Source: JBDFMH01 sp047238125 (GTDB lineage Bacteria; Pseudomonadota; Alphaproteobacteria; Sphingomonadales; Sphingomonadaceae). From it: a DNA stretch of 64,000 nt. Shown here piece after piece: positions 31,741 to 42,355 of the stretch. The stretch's first letter is position 1, and each line of letters begins with the position of its first letter. Under the pieces are notes generated by a model. That model was given only the letters and a program-made list of their open reading frames with translations. It ran no database searches and was not told where the DNA came from. The position numbers were made by a program, and so were the translations under genes. The stretch lies in assembly GCF_047238125.1 (NCBI RefSeq), contig NZ_JBDFMH010000001.1, forward strand, positions 1,860,001 to 1,924,000, in the 5' to 3' direction.

Positions 31741-31923
31741 ATGCGGATCGGATTGATCGGATTGGCGCTGGCGGCGGTGATGCTGCCTGGGTGCGAGCGC
31801 GTTCCACCCGAGACCGCCGAGGAGGCGGAAGCGCTGAACGACGCCGCGAACATGCTCGATACCTCGCCCGACGACGCCGCGCTTCCCGCGCGCGACATCC
31901 CCGAGGAAACCAACGCGATCTAG
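31741..31923 (+). CDS. Very small lipoprotein
   Basis: A 60-residue protein with AGGAGA 5 bases before the ATG. MRIGLIGLALAAVMLPGCERV is a lipoprotein signal with lipobox LPGC. The mature 42 residues are acidic (ETAEEAEALNDAANMLDTSPDD). No family recognised; similar tiny acidic lipoproteins are common in sphingomonads. Confidence 0.72.
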   Translation: MRIGLIGLALAAVMLPGCERVPPETAEEAEALNDAANMLDTSPDDAALPARDIPEETNAI

Positions 31924-32229
31924 TCGCGCGTGAAGATTTCTGCGTGATGGTTGGCAACGTCGAGCGACGGCCGCGTCGCATGCAATGACAGTATCCAAGA
32001 GATCCTACGCGGAACAGCGAGCCGCTCGCCATCGTCCTGATGACCATCGGGCAGCTCGAACTTCTCGTCGGTGCCGAAATCGATCGTGGGAAGTTCGTCG
32101 GCGATAAGCTGACGATAGACCGGATCATGTCACAGTGCGCGATCCTGCGCGGTGCCATCCGAACGCAGAAGGGCCGGAGGTTTCCCCCGGCCCTTCCCGT
32201 GTTCGACGCTATGGCCGAGCGGTGCGGAC
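31924..32229 (-). other. Intergenic region between small lipoprotein and groEL, with groEL 3' hairpin
   Basis: About 300 bases without a supported gene on either strand. At 32168-32196 there is a perfect 10-bp stem, GAAGGGCCGG with CCGGCCCTTC, 34-62 bases after the groEL stop on the minus strand. It lacks a T-tract but is the best candidate for the end of the groESL transcript. No promoter-like element or RNA gene was recognised in the rest. Confidence 0.5.
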
Positions 32230-33885
<1,656 letters not shown>

Positions 33886-33952
33886 CTTGGCTACCCTTTC
33901 AGTCTAGAGAATTCACGAAGTTCGAACCGTCCGTGGTGGACGGCGGGGCTGG

Positions 33953-34240
33953 TCAGCCGACGATCCCCAGGATGTCGCTTTCCTTCATGATCAGCAGGTC
34001 TTCGCCGTTGATCTTCACCTCGGTGCCGGACCACTTGCCGAACAGGATCTTGTCGCCGGCCTTCACGTCCAGCGGGGTCACCTTGCCGGTATCGTCCTTG
34101 GCGCCGGTGCCGGCGGCGACGACTTCGCCTTCCTGCGGCTTTTCCTTCGCCGTGTCGGGAATGATGATCCCGCCTGCGGTCTTTTCCTCGGCCTCGACGC
34201 GGCGCACCAGCACGCGATCGTGCAGCGGACGGAAGTTCAT
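33953..34240 (-). CDS. groS: Co-chaperonin GroES
   Basis: A 95-residue protein starting MNFRPLHDRVLVRRVEAEEKTAGGIIIPD, with the mobile loop, and ending ESDILGIVG. Seven copies cap GroEL. Start at 34240 has a GGAGCC-type ribosome site. An earlier in-frame start would run through the promoter region and is rejected. Confidence 0.97.
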   Translation of the reverse strand: MNFRPLHDRVLVRRVEAEEKTAGGIIIPDTAKEKPQEGEVVAAGTGAKDDTGKVTPLDVKAGDKILFGKWSGTEVKINGEDLLIMKESDILGIVG

Positions 34241-34305
34241 GGAGTAGGCTCCTCGTTGTTCAGGGACGCCGGAATCACACCCGCCACCCCTTTGTGATTC
34301 GCTTG

Positions 34306-34332
34306 TTAGCACTCTGCGTGCGCGAGTGCCAA
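34306..34332. promoter_or_regulatory. CIRCE element (HrcA operator) upstream of groESL
   Basis: TTAGCACTC-N9-GAGTGCCAA matches the consensus inverted repeat TTAGCACTC-N9-GAGTGCTAA with one substitution. It lies 66 bases upstream of groES on the minus strand. HrcA binds here and is released on heat shock. It also lies about 115 bases before sppA on the other strand. Confidence 0.92.
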
Positions 34333-34445
34333 CGCCGCCCATATGGGCGGCTCGAGCGCGTCGTCAAGCAGCCTGTCCCGAAAAGGACGAGGCTTTTCGA
34401 CGAGACGCCCTTCGCGCCCGAACAATGGCGGCCTATATGCTGCGC

Positions 34446-36395
34446 ATGACAGATTATACCGCGCGGCCCGATGCCTTTTCTCCCGCTCCGCCGATGCGGG
34501 GCCGTGGCGGTGCCTGGCGATTGATCCGCGCCTTCTGGAAGCTGCTGGTCGCGATCAAGGACGCGCTCGTCCTGCTGCTGCTACTGATCTTCTTCGGCAC
34601 GCTGTTCGCATTGCTGTCCTATGCGCCGCAGCCCATCGCCGCGAGCAGCGGCGCGCTGGTCGTGCGGCTGGATGGCACGCTGGTCGAGCAGCCCGCCGAA
34701 GCCGATCCGTTCGCGTCGCTGGCCGGCGCCGGCCCGGTTGTGCGCGAGCATCGCCTGCGCGATCTGACGCGATCGCTCAATGCTGCGGCCAGGAGCGGTT
34801 CGGTGAAAGCGGTCGTGCTCGATCTCGACAGCTTCCTCGGGGGCGGCCAGGCCACAATCGCGGCCGCGGGCGAGGCCGTGGATCGGGTGCGGCGCGCCGG
34901 CAAGCCGGTCTTCGCTTATGCCACCGGCTATTCTGACGATGGCTATCAGCTCGCCGCGCATGCCAGCGAGATCTGGCTCGATCCGCTTGGTGCCGTGCTG
35001 GTGCAGGGTCCGGGCGGCGCGCAGCTCTATTACAAGGGGCTGCTCGACAAGCTGGGCGTCAGCCCGAAGATCTACAAGGTTGGCGCATTCAAGTCGGCGG
35101 TGGAACCCTTCATCCGCCAGGATCAGTCGCCGGAGGCGCGCGAGGCCAACCAGGCGCTGGCCGATGCGCTGTGGCAGAGCTGGCAGGACGAGGTCCGCGC
35201 CGCCCGCCCCCGCGCCGCGATCGCACCCTATGTCGCCGCGCCGCAGCTCGCACTCGCCCGGGCCGGCGGTAAAGGCGCGCAGGCCGCGCTCCAGGCTGGG
35301 CTCGTCGACAAGCTCGGCGATCGCACCGCGTTCGGCAAGCGCGTGGCGCAGGTCGCAGGTGCGGCGACCGACAAGCAGCCTGATGGCTATTCCGCGATTC
35401 CGCTCGACCGCTGGGCATCCGCAAACCCGGAAAAGGCGACCGGCGACCAGATCGGCGTGCTGACCATCGCCGGCACCATCGTCGATGGCCAGGCCGGGCC
35501 CGGCACCGCCGCCGGCGACACAATCTCTCGCCTGCTGCTGAAGGCGCTTGCCGAAAAGCCGCTCAAGGCACTCGTCGTCCGGGTCGATTCCCCGGGCGGA
35601 TCGGTCGCGGCGTCCGAACGCATCCGCTCCGCCATATTGGAAGCCAAGCGGCGCGGCCTGCCGGTCGTCGTGTCGATGGGATCGCTTGCCGCGTCAGGCG
35701 GCTACTGGGTGTCGACCCCGGCCGACCGCATCTTTGCCGAGCCTTCGACGGTCACCGGCTCGATCGGCGTGTTCGGCATCATCCCCACCTTTGCCGGCAC
35801 GCTCGACAAGCTGGGCCTGGCCGCGGATGGCGTGGGCACGACGCCACTGTCGGGCGAGCCCGATGTGCTGCGCGGCACCTCGCCCGTGTTCGACGCGCTG
35901 GTGCAAGGCAGCATCGAGGATATCTATCGCCGCTTCACAGGCCTGGTCGCACGATCGCGCAACCTGCCGATCACCCGCGTCGACGAGATCGGTCAAGGCC
36001 GCGTGTGGGCGGGCGGGACTGCGCGGCAGATCGGGCTCGTCGATCAGTTCGGCGGGCTCGACGATGCGATTGCGGATGCCGCGCGTCGTGCGAAGCTCGA
36101 TCCGGCAAAGGTCCGTCCGGTCTTCATCGAACGCGAGCCGAGCCAGTTCCGCGAAATGGTGCGCGACCTGATCGAACCGCGCCGCGACGCCGGCGAGGAC
36201 GTGGCGCTCGATCCTTTCACCCGCGCCGCGCGCCGGCCCGAAGCGATGCTGGCGATGGCGCTTGGCGATGTCCGCTCGCTGCTGGCCGGCCCGGCGATCC
36301 AGGTCCGTTGCCTCGAATGCCCGTCACCCGCCGCCGCCCCCACCCCGCGCGATCGTGCATTGCTGTCGACGTTGATCGGCCGGCTGGGCTTCTGA
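34446..36395 (+). CDS. sppA: Signal peptide peptidase SppA (67K type)
   Basis: A 649-residue membrane-anchored serine peptidase (start 34446; ATG 34425 is an alternative). One transmembrane helix at about residues 37-58. Two tandem SppA domains. The general-base Lys216 is in YKVGAFKSAVEPF of the first and the nucleophile Ser417 in SLAASGGYWVSTPAD of the second, as in E. coli. It degrades leftover signal peptides in the membrane. A 40-residue tail with RCLECPSPAAAPT is unusual. Divergent from groES. Confidence 0.93.
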   Translation: MTDYTARPDAFSPAPPMRGRGGAWRLIRAFWKLLVAIKDALVLLLLLIFFGTLFALLSYAPQPIAASSGALVVRLDGTLVEQPAEADPFASLAGAGPVVREHRLRDLTRSLNAAARSGSVKAVVLDLDSFLGGGQATIAAAGEAVDRVRRAGKPVFAYATGYSDDGYQLAAHASEIWLDPLGAVLVQGPGGAQLYYKGLLDKLGVSPKIYKVGAFKSAVEPFIRQDQSPEAREANQALADALWQSWQDEVRAARPRAAIAPYVAAPQLALARAGGKGAQAALQAGLVDKLGDRTAFGKRVAQVAGAATDKQPDGYSAIPLDRWASANPEKATGDQIGVLTIAGTIVDGQAGPGTAAGDTISRLLLKALAEKPLKALVVRVDSPGGSVAASERIRSAILEAKRRGLPVVVSMGSLAASGGYWVSTPADRIFAEPSTVTGSIGVFGIIPTFAGTLDKLGLAADGVGTTPLSGEPDVLRGTSPVFDALVQGSIEDIYRRFTGLVARSRNLPITRVDEIGQGRVWAGGTARQIGLVDQFGGLDDAIADAARRAKLDPAKVRPVFIEREPSQFREMVRDLIEPRRDAGEDVALDPFTRAARRPEAMLAMALGDVRSLLAGPAIQVRCLECPSPAAAPTPRDRALLSTLIGRLGF

Positions 36396-36486
36396 TCCAG
36401 GGGGCGCCGCTTTCACTCGCCAAATCGGCAGCTTGCGCCGCCTTGAACCGCGGCCGAGCCTGCCGACCTGCAGGTGGAGGCCAGCA

Positions 36487-37551
36487 ATGTATCCGTTCAA
36501 GCCCGGTCACGTCTTCGTCCGCGACTGCTGGTACGTCGCGGCCCTGTCAGCGGAATTGGACGCGGGATTCGTCGATCGCCGCATCCTGGACGAACCGCTG
36601 CTCCTGTATCGCACCGAAGCGGGCGATCCGGTGGCGATGGCAGGCCTCTGTCCGCATCGTCGCCTGCCGCTCGCGATGGGACGGCGCGTGGGCGATGCCG
36701 TGCAGTGCGCTTATCATGGCATAACCTTCGCGGCCGACGGCAGCTGCCTACGGGTGCCCACCCAAGCGAGCCCCGGCAACCAGATGCGCGTCCGCACCTA
36801 TCCGGCGATTGAGCGGTGGCAGTGGATCTGGGTCTGGATGGGCGATCCCGCCGCGGCGGATCCGGCGCACATTCCCGACCATGCGGAGATGGGCTTGACC
36901 GAGGGGTGGAATGCGACCCCGGCCGAACATTATCCCGTCCCTGCCCGCTATCCGCTGCTGATCGAAAATCTCCAGGATCTCAGCCACATCAGCTTCCTCC
37001 ACGGCGCCTATGTCGAAGATGCCGCCTGGACCGAGACCCCGGTCGATGTGGTTGTGAGCGAAGCGGAGCTTCGCTCGGCACGGATATCCACCGATACCGA
37101 GCTATCGGCCTTCAACGCTTGGTGCTTTCCCGATGCGGGCCCGCGGGTCGATCAGCAACTTGCATCGGTCTTCAAATCGCCGGCGCTCACCTATAGCGGC
37201 CCGGTGGTTCGGGAGACGGCAGGGGCGGACGGCGAAGGCCGCTATCTCGGTACGATGTTGGCGGTCCATGCGATCACGCCGGAAACGCCACGCTCGACCC
37301 ATTATTTCTCGACCACGACCCGCGATTTCCGGCTGGGCGATGCGGAGTTCGACGCCAGGCTGCATGCGATGGACATCGAGGTGCGGATGCAGGACGTGAT
37401 CGCTCTGGGCGCGATCGAACGCCAGCTTGACGACGAAAGCCGGCTCGCCCCCGAGATCTCGGTGCTTGCCGACAAGCCCGCGCTGCACGCACGCCGCATC
37501 GTCGAACGGCTGATCGCGCGCGAGCAGGCAGCCGGTCAGCGGTCGCGATAG
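36487..37551 (+). CDS. Rieske non-haem iron oxygenase, alpha subunit (VanA-like)
   Basis: A 354-residue oxygenase with GGAGG 6 bases before the ATG. The Rieske 2Fe-2S ligands are Cys55 and His57 (LCPHRRLPL) with Cys74 and His77 (VQCAYHG). The mononuclear iron site is in NLQDLSHISFLHG (Asp, His, His). Size and layout fit the vanillate O-demethylase/phthalate dioxygenase group, which hydroxylate or demethylate aromatic acids using a separate reductase. No reductase gene lies nearby, so a stand-alone reductase elsewhere is assumed. The last 16 bases overlap the convergent gene. Confidence 0.9.
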   Translation: MYPFKPGHVFVRDCWYVAALSAELDAGFVDRRILDEPLLLYRTEAGDPVAMAGLCPHRRLPLAMGRRVGDAVQCAYHGITFAADGSCLRVPTQASPGNQMRVRTYPAIERWQWIWVWMGDPAAADPAHIPDHAEMGLTEGWNATPAEHYPVPARYPLLIENLQDLSHISFLHGAYVEDAAWTETPVDVVVSEAELRSARISTDTELSAFNAWCFPDAGPRVDQQLASVFKSPALTYSGPVVRETAGADGEGRYLGTMLAVHAITPETPRSTHYFSTTTRDFRLGDAEFDARLHAMDIEVRMQDVIALGAIERQLDDESRLAPEISVLADKPALHARRIVERLIAREQAAGQRSR

Positions 37552-38177
37552 GCCGGCAGCTTCAGCCCTCGCGCGATCGCGGCGGCGCGCAGGGCGAAGC
37601 CGGCAATCACGCCGATCGCGGCGGCCAGCGGCACCGGCAGGCCGATCAGGCTCAGCCCCACGAACGCAGCCGATGCCAGCGCCGCCGCCGTCACATAGAG
37701 TTCGGGCCGCAGCAGGATCGATGGCTCTTCAGCCAGCACATCGCGGATGATGCCGCCCATGCAGGCGGTCACCACACCCATCATCGCCGCGGGCAGCGGC
37801 GGGATGCCAAACGCGAGCGCCTTTGCGGCACCATAGACCGCATACGCCGCCAGCCCCAGCGCATCGAACCAGTCGAGCGCCTTCGGGCTCCACAGCCTGG
37901 CGGGCGTGAAATAGACGAGCGCCGCCATCGTCAGGCAGATGCCCAGCACCGCCGGCTCGTGCATCCAGAAGACCGGCGCATCGATCAACAGATCGCGCAC
38001 CGTGCCGCCGCCAGTGCCGGTGACCGCGGCGAAGAACGCAAAGGTGACCAGCGTCTGACCGCGCCGCGCCGCCGCCAACGCACCGGACGCGGCGAACACG
38101 GCGATGCCCGCCATGTCGAGCAGCCGAAAGGCGAGACCGATTTCCGCCACCGCCGCGATGCCGCCCCCCGCAGCCAT
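37536..38177 (-). CDS. Trimeric intracellular cation channel (TRIC/UPF0126) family membrane protein
   Basis: A 213-residue membrane protein with seven hydrophobic segments and an internal duplication: DMAGIAVFAASGALAAARRG...VTGTGGGTVRDLLI in the first half and ALGLAAYAVYGAAKALA...VTACMGGIIRDVLAEEP in the second. The paired GGGTVRD and GGIIRD motifs are diagnostic for UPF0126/YicG proteins, bacterial TRIC channels conducting K+ or related ions. Cells use them in ion balance; glycine export has been proposed for YicG. Confidence 0.9.
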   Translation of the reverse strand: MAAGGGIAAVAEIGLAFRLLDMAGIAVFAASGALAAARRGQTLVTFAFFAAVTGTGGGTVRDLLIDAPVFWMHEPAVLGICLTMAALVYFTPARLWSPKALDWFDALGLAAYAVYGAAKALAFGIPPLPAAMMGVVTACMGGIIRDVLAEEPSILLRPELYVTAAALASAAFVGLSLIGLPVPLAAAIGVIAGFALRAAAIARGLKLPAYRDR

Positions 38178-38191
38178 CTCAGCGCGTCCGA

Positions 38192-38830
38192 TCAGGCATA
38201 TTTGTCCAGGCAGGCCTGCATCACCCTGGCGGGCGGCCCTAGCTTGGCGGCCTCGCCCAAAGCATCCTTGCGCGCGGCCTGCGCTTCATCGCCCTGCGCC
38301 ACGCCCTGGCGGCGGAAGCCCGATCCGATCCGCGTATCCAGCTTGCGGTTCATGGCGCCATACTCGGTCAGCTTGTCAGTGTAGAGATTGGCCTGGGCGG
38401 CCAGCGCCTTAGCCATGAACTGCCCCAGCACATAACAGCCGGTCTGCGCCTCGAGCGGATCGGCGGGCAGCGTCACATCCGCCACCTTCGTCTGCGGGAA
38501 GGCGGCGGCGCACTGCGCGACCAGCGGCTGCCATTTGCCGCCAGTGATGTCGCCTTCCAGCACCGGCATCCGCTCGACCACCTTGGTCACCCGATCCTGG
38601 GAGAATGTCTCGCCATCCTCGCCTGCCAGCAAAGCATAGTGCAGGATCTGGCCCTGCTGATCGAGGGTCAGTTCCGCCTTCAGATCCTTGGTACCAGCCC
38701 GGGCATTGGCCGCGGCGACGACCCCGCAGGTCGCCGCCTTGTCGATCGGGTCGGCGGGCAGCGCGATCTCCTTCGGACCGCAGCCCGCGAGCATGATTCC
38801 GGCCACTGCCAGCGCCGGGAAAAGCTTCAT
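38192..38830 (-). CDS. Lipoprotein of unknown function, 212 residues
   Basis: Start at 38830 gives MKLFPALAVAGIMLAGCGPKE with lipobox LAGC. The mature protein has four cysteines (ATCGVV, AQCAAA, TGCYVL, QACLDKYA) and is helical, with LPADPIDKA and LPADPLEAQ repeated at the start of two similar halves, suggesting a duplicated domain of about 80 residues. The ending GPPARVMQACLDKYA is typical for the family in sphingomonads. Function not known. Confidence 0.8.
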   Translation of the reverse strand: MKLFPALAVAGIMLAGCGPKEIALPADPIDKAATCGVVAAANARAGTKDLKAELTLDQQGQILHYALLAGEDGETFSQDRVTKVVERMPVLEGDITGGKWQPLVAQCAAAFPQTKVADVTLPADPLEAQTGCYVLGQFMAKALAAQANLYTDKLTEYGAMNRKLDTRIGSGFRRQGVAQGDEAQAARKDALGEAAKLGPPARVMQACLDKYA

Positions 38831-38858
38831 CACCTGGTTTCTCCGTCGATCGTTTCGT

Positions 38859-39569
38859 CTACCGAACGGCCGATCCGCCATGCCTGTTCCGCCGGCGCCG
38901 GATGGTGAAGGGCAACAGCACGAGCCCGGCCATGATGCTGGCCAACGACAGCGCCGCGGCGCCGATCAGCAACGGATGATTGAAATCCTCACGGCCGCGC
39001 CAATCCATGATGTGCAGTCCCCACATCAGGTCATAGGCGCGCCACAGCCCGGTCCGGCGCATCATGACCGCGCCGGTGCCGGCATCGACATACAGGTTGG
39101 TGCCGTCGTCCAGCCGCACCTGCCAGGCCGGCTCGTCACGCCGATAGTCGCCCGGCGGCCGCGACGGATCGACGCGTGACACACCCGCCACGCGTGCCGC
39201 GCCCGCATAATCCGCCAGCGCCAGCGCCAGCGCCGCGCGCGCGCCGATCGGCGGCAGCAGCCGCCCGGAAGCCGGACTCGCCAGCGCACCGCCGCCATCC
39301 GCGAACCGGATCACCCAGAAGGGTCGGCCCAGACGCATCTCGATGCCCAGCGACTTGATCGGGCGCGCGGCCGGCACCAGCGCCAGTCGCGGCGCAAAGC
39401 CGGCCGGGATCGCGATCGGCGCGGGCGGGCGGCGCAGATGCTCGCCGCGCACCCGTTCTATCGACGGAATCGTCATGAACAGCCCGCTGGCCACCCACAG
39501 CAGGATCTGCACGCCGACGATCCAGCCGATCCAGACATGGATCCGCGTCAGCAGCTTGCGGGGGCGCAT
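38859..39569 (-). CDS. PepSY-associated membrane protein
   Basis: A 236-residue protein with an N-terminal transmembrane helix (HVWIGWIVGVQILLWVASGLFM) and a C-terminal one (LLIGAAALSLASIMAGLVLL), enclosing a periplasmic PepSY-like region (PAWQVRLDDGTNLYVDAGTGAVM; TGLWRAYDLMWGLHIMDWRG). It resembles half of the PepSY-TM proteins linked with iron uptake and reductases. No TonB-dependent receptor is beside it, so its role cannot be set. Confidence 0.82.
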   Translation of the reverse strand: MRPRKLLTRIHVWIGWIVGVQILLWVASGLFMTIPSIERVRGEHLRRPPAPIAIPAGFAPRLALVPAARPIKSLGIEMRLGRPFWVIRFADGGGALASPASGRLLPPIGARAALALALADYAGAARVAGVSRVDPSRPPGDYRRDEPAWQVRLDDGTNLYVDAGTGAVMMRRTGLWRAYDLMWGLHIMDWRGREDFNHPLLIGAAALSLASIMAGLVLLPFTIRRRRNRHGGSAVR

Positions 39570-39581
39570 GGCGCGGCCGGA

Positions 39582-40976
39582 TCAGACGTGGATCGGCTTG
39601 CCCTGCACGCCCATCGCCGCTTCCTTGATCGCCTCCGAATGGGTGGGGTGCGCGTGGCAGGTATAGGCGATATCCTCGGACGTCGCGCCGAACTCCATCG
39701 CCTGTGCCACCTGCGCGATCATCGTGCCCGCCAGCGAGGTGATGATCCAGGCACCCAGCACGCGATCGGTCTTCGCATCGGCGATTACCTTCACGAAGCC
39801 CGTGGTGTCGGCGATCGTCTTGGCGCGGCTGTTGCCCGCCATCGGGAACTTGCCGACCTTGATCTCGCCCGTCTCGCGCGCCTGCTCCTCGGTCAGGCCG
39901 ACACCGGCGATTTCCGGATAAGTATAGACCACGCTCGGGATCACGTCGTGGTTCACAATGCCGGTGTGACCGGCGATATTCTCGGCCACGGCCACGCCTT
40001 CGTCTTCGGCCTTGTGGGCCAGCATCGGGCCGGGCGCGACATCGCCGATCGCCCAGATGCCGGGCACCTTGGTGCGGAAGTCATGATCGATCTCGACTTG
40101 GCCGCGCTGGTTGACGGCAAGGCCAACCTTGTCCAGCCCCAGCCCTTCGGTGTTCGGCCGCCGCCCGATCGCCACCAGCACGATATCGGCCGCGATCGTC
40201 TCCGCAGCACCCCCCTGCGCGGGCTCAACCGTCAGCGACACGCCGGCGCCGTCGCGCACCGCGCCCGTCACCTTGGTCGAAAGCTTCAGATCCATGCCCT
40301 GCTTCCTGAAGATCTTGGCGGCTTCCTTGCGGATCTCGCCGTCCATCCCCGGCAGCAGCTGATCGAGATATTCGACCACCGTCACCTTCGCACCCAGCCG
40401 GCGCCAGACCGATCCCAGCTCCAGCCCGATCACGCCGCCACCGATCACCACCATGTGGCCCGGCACCTGCGACAGTTCCAGCGCGCTCGTGGAATCGACG
40501 ATCGCTTCGTGATCCACCGTCACGCCCGGCAGCGGCGTCACCGTCGATCCGGTGGCGATCACGATATCCTTGGCGCGCACGGTCCGCTCGCCGACCGTCA
40601 CCGTATCGGCGGAGACGAAGGTGGCGCGGCCCTTCAGCCATTCCACCTTGTTCTTCTTGAACAGAAATTCGATGCCGCCGGTCAGCCCCTTGACCGCGTC
40701 GCGCCGCTGGCCGTGCATCGCTTCCAGGTCAAGCTCGACGCCTGCAGTCTTCACGCCGAACTTCGCCAGCGTGCCGTCATGCGCTTCCTCGTACAGGTGG
40801 CTGGCGTGCAGCAGCGCCTTCGAAGGGATGCAGCCGACGTTCAGGCAGGTCCCGCCCAGCGTCTCGCGCGCCTCGGCGCACGCCACCCGCAGCCCCAGCT
40901 GCGCCGCGCGGATCGCCGCGACATAGCCGCCGGGTCCGGCACCGATCACCAGAACGTCGAAATCATAATCAGCCAT
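39582..40976 (-). CDS. lpdA: Dihydrolipoyl dehydrogenase (E3)
   Basis: A 464-residue flavoprotein. FAD-binding VLVIGAGPGGYVAAIRAAQLG, redox-active disulfide Cys44/Cys49 in GGTCLNVGCIPSK, NAD-binding VVIGGGVIGLELGSVW, and the dimer-interface His-Glu pair in CHAHPTHSEA. It reoxidises the lipoyl groups of SucB. Last gene of the sucA-sucB-lpdA set, 108 bases after sucB, with a REP-like element in the gap. The length is exactly typical. Confidence 0.97.
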   Translation of the reverse strand: MADYDFDVLVIGAGPGGYVAAIRAAQLGLRVACAEARETLGGTCLNVGCIPSKALLHASHLYEEAHDGTLAKFGVKTAGVELDLEAMHGQRRDAVKGLTGGIEFLFKKNKVEWLKGRATFVSADTVTVGERTVRAKDIVIATGSTVTPLPGVTVDHEAIVDSTSALELSQVPGHMVVIGGGVIGLELGSVWRRLGAKVTVVEYLDQLLPGMDGEIRKEAAKIFRKQGMDLKLSTKVTGAVRDGAGVSLTVEPAQGGAAETIAADIVLVAIGRRPNTEGLGLDKVGLAVNQRGQVEIDHDFRTKVPGIWAIGDVAPGPMLAHKAEDEGVAVAENIAGHTGIVNHDVIPSVVYTYPEIAGVGLTEEQARETGEIKVGKFPMAGNSRAKTIADTTGFVKVIADAKTDRVLGAWIITSLAGTMIAQVAQAMEFGATSEDIAYTCHAHPTHSEAIKEAAMGVQGKPIHV

Positions 40977-40989
40977 CTTGCTTCCTTCC

Positions 40990-41075
40990 GCGTCATACCA
41001 GCGCGGGCTGGCATCTCTTGCGGCAGGAGAGTCTCCCGTCGCGGGAGACCCCGGCTCGCGCCGGGGTGACTTCAT
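40990..41075. repeat. REP-like palindromes between lpdA and sucB
   Basis: Two adjoining short palindromes: GTCTCCCG-TCG-CGGGAGAC (41031-41049) and CCCCGGC-TCGC-GCCGGGG (41049-41066), the second followed by TGAC as in the copy at 27287. The shared layout identifies a dispersed intergenic repeat. On the minus-strand transcript it could act as a stabiliser or attenuator between sucB and lpdA. Confidence 0.55.
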
Positions 41076-41084
41076 TGTTGAACC

Positions 41085-42353
41085 TTACAGATCGATCAGC
41101 AGCCGTGTCGGATCCTCGATCGCGTTCTTCAGCGCCACCAGGAAAGTGACTGCCTCGCGGCCGTCGATCAGGCGGTGGTCGTAGCTCAGCGCCAGATACA
41201 TCATCGGCCGCGCCACGATCTGGCCGTCGATCACCACCGGCCGTTCCTCGATCCGGTGCAGACCCAGCACGGCCGACTGCGGCGGATTGATGATCGGGGT
41301 CGACATCAGCGATCCGAACACGCCGCCGTTGGAAATAGTGAAGGTGCCGCCCTTCATCTCGTCCATCTTCAGCGTGCCGTCCTTGGCGCGCTTGCCGAAA
41401 TCGCCGATCGTCTTCTCGATGCTGGCCACCGACAGCGTCTGCGCATCACGGATCACCGGCACGACCAGCCCCTGCGGCGCGGAGACCGCGACCGAGATGT
41501 CGGCATAGTCGCGATAGACGATCTCGTCGCCCTCGATCGACGCATTGACCGCGGGGATGTCGCGCAGCGCCTGGCACGCGGCCTTCACGAAGAAGCCCAT
41601 GAAGCCCAGCCGCACGCCATGCTTCTTCTCGAAAAGATCCTTGTACTTGGCGCGCGCGGCCATCACCTCGGTCATGTCGACGTCGTTGAACGTCGTCAGC
41701 ATGGCGGCGGTGTTCTGCGCTTCCTTAAGCCGCTTGGCGACGGTCTGGCGCAGGCGCGTCATGCGGACACGTTCCTCGCGGCGCTCGCCGGTCGCCGGGG
41801 CGGCCGTCGCGGTCGGTTGGGCAGCAGCTGGCGCTGGCGCGGCGGTCGGGGCCTTCGCCTCGGCCTGCTGGTTCTGGGCGGCAGCCAGCACGTCATCCTT
41901 GGTGATGCGCCCATCGCGGCCGGTGCCGCGGATCTTGGACGGATCGAGATGATGCTCCAGCACGGCGCGCCGCACCGCCGGCGAAAGCGTCTTCGGGTTC
42001 GAATCGTCGCCCCCGTCATCGGGCGCAGCGGCAGGCTCGGCCGGCGCGGCCGCCTCCGCCTGGCCGACGGGCGTGCGGTTCTCGACGGCTGGGGTAGCCG
42101 CGCTCGCGGCGCTGGCGCCGGCATCCACGGTCGCGATCACCGCACCCACCTGCACGGTATCGCCTTCCGCCACCGCCTGCGCGCCCATCACGCCCGCCAC
42201 CGGCGACGGCACTTCCACCGCGACCTTGTCCGTTTCGAGGCTGGCGATCGGCTCATCGGCCTTCACCGCCTCGCCGGGCTGCTTCAGCCATTGGCCCAGC
42301 GTCGCCTCGGTGATCGATTCACCCAGGCTCGGCACCTTCACGTCGGTCGCCAT
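41085..42353 (-). CDS. sucB: 2-oxoglutarate dehydrogenase E2, dihydrolipoyl succinyltransferase
   Basis: A 422-residue protein; ATG 42353 is preferred (AAGGA 9 bases upstream) over a GTG at 42359 that overlaps the sucA stop. The lipoyl domain carries the modified Lys in LETDKVAVEVPSP (about residue 43). A Pro/Ala-rich linker follows, then a subunit-binding domain (SPAVRRAVLEHHLDPSKIRGTGRDGRITKDDV) and the catalytic acyltransferase domain with YDHRLIDGREAV. It passes succinyl groups to CoA. Confidence 0.97.
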   Translation of the reverse strand: MATDVKVPSLGESITEATLGQWLKQPGEAVKADEPIASLETDKVAVEVPSPVAGVMGAQAVAEGDTVQVGAVIATVDAGASAASAATPAVENRTPVGQAEAAAPAEPAAAPDDGGDDSNPKTLSPAVRRAVLEHHLDPSKIRGTGRDGRITKDDVLAAAQNQQAEAKAPTAAPAPAAAQPTATAAPATGERREERVRMTRLRQTVAKRLKEAQNTAAMLTTFNDVDMTEVMAARAKYKDLFEKKHGVRLGFMGFFVKAACQALRDIPAVNASIEGDEIVYRDYADISVAVSAPQGLVVPVIRDAQTLSVASIEKTIGDFGKRAKDGTLKMDEMKGGTFTISNGGVFGSLMSTPIINPPQSAVLGLHRIEERPVVIDGQIVARPMMYLALSYDHRLIDGREAVTFLVALKNAIEDPTRLLIDL

Positions 42354-42355
42354 CG

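Noticed and set aside
39438..41069. 543-codon open frame opposite lpdA
   Set aside because: Antisense of a certain housekeeping gene, with no ribosome site or recognisable motif.
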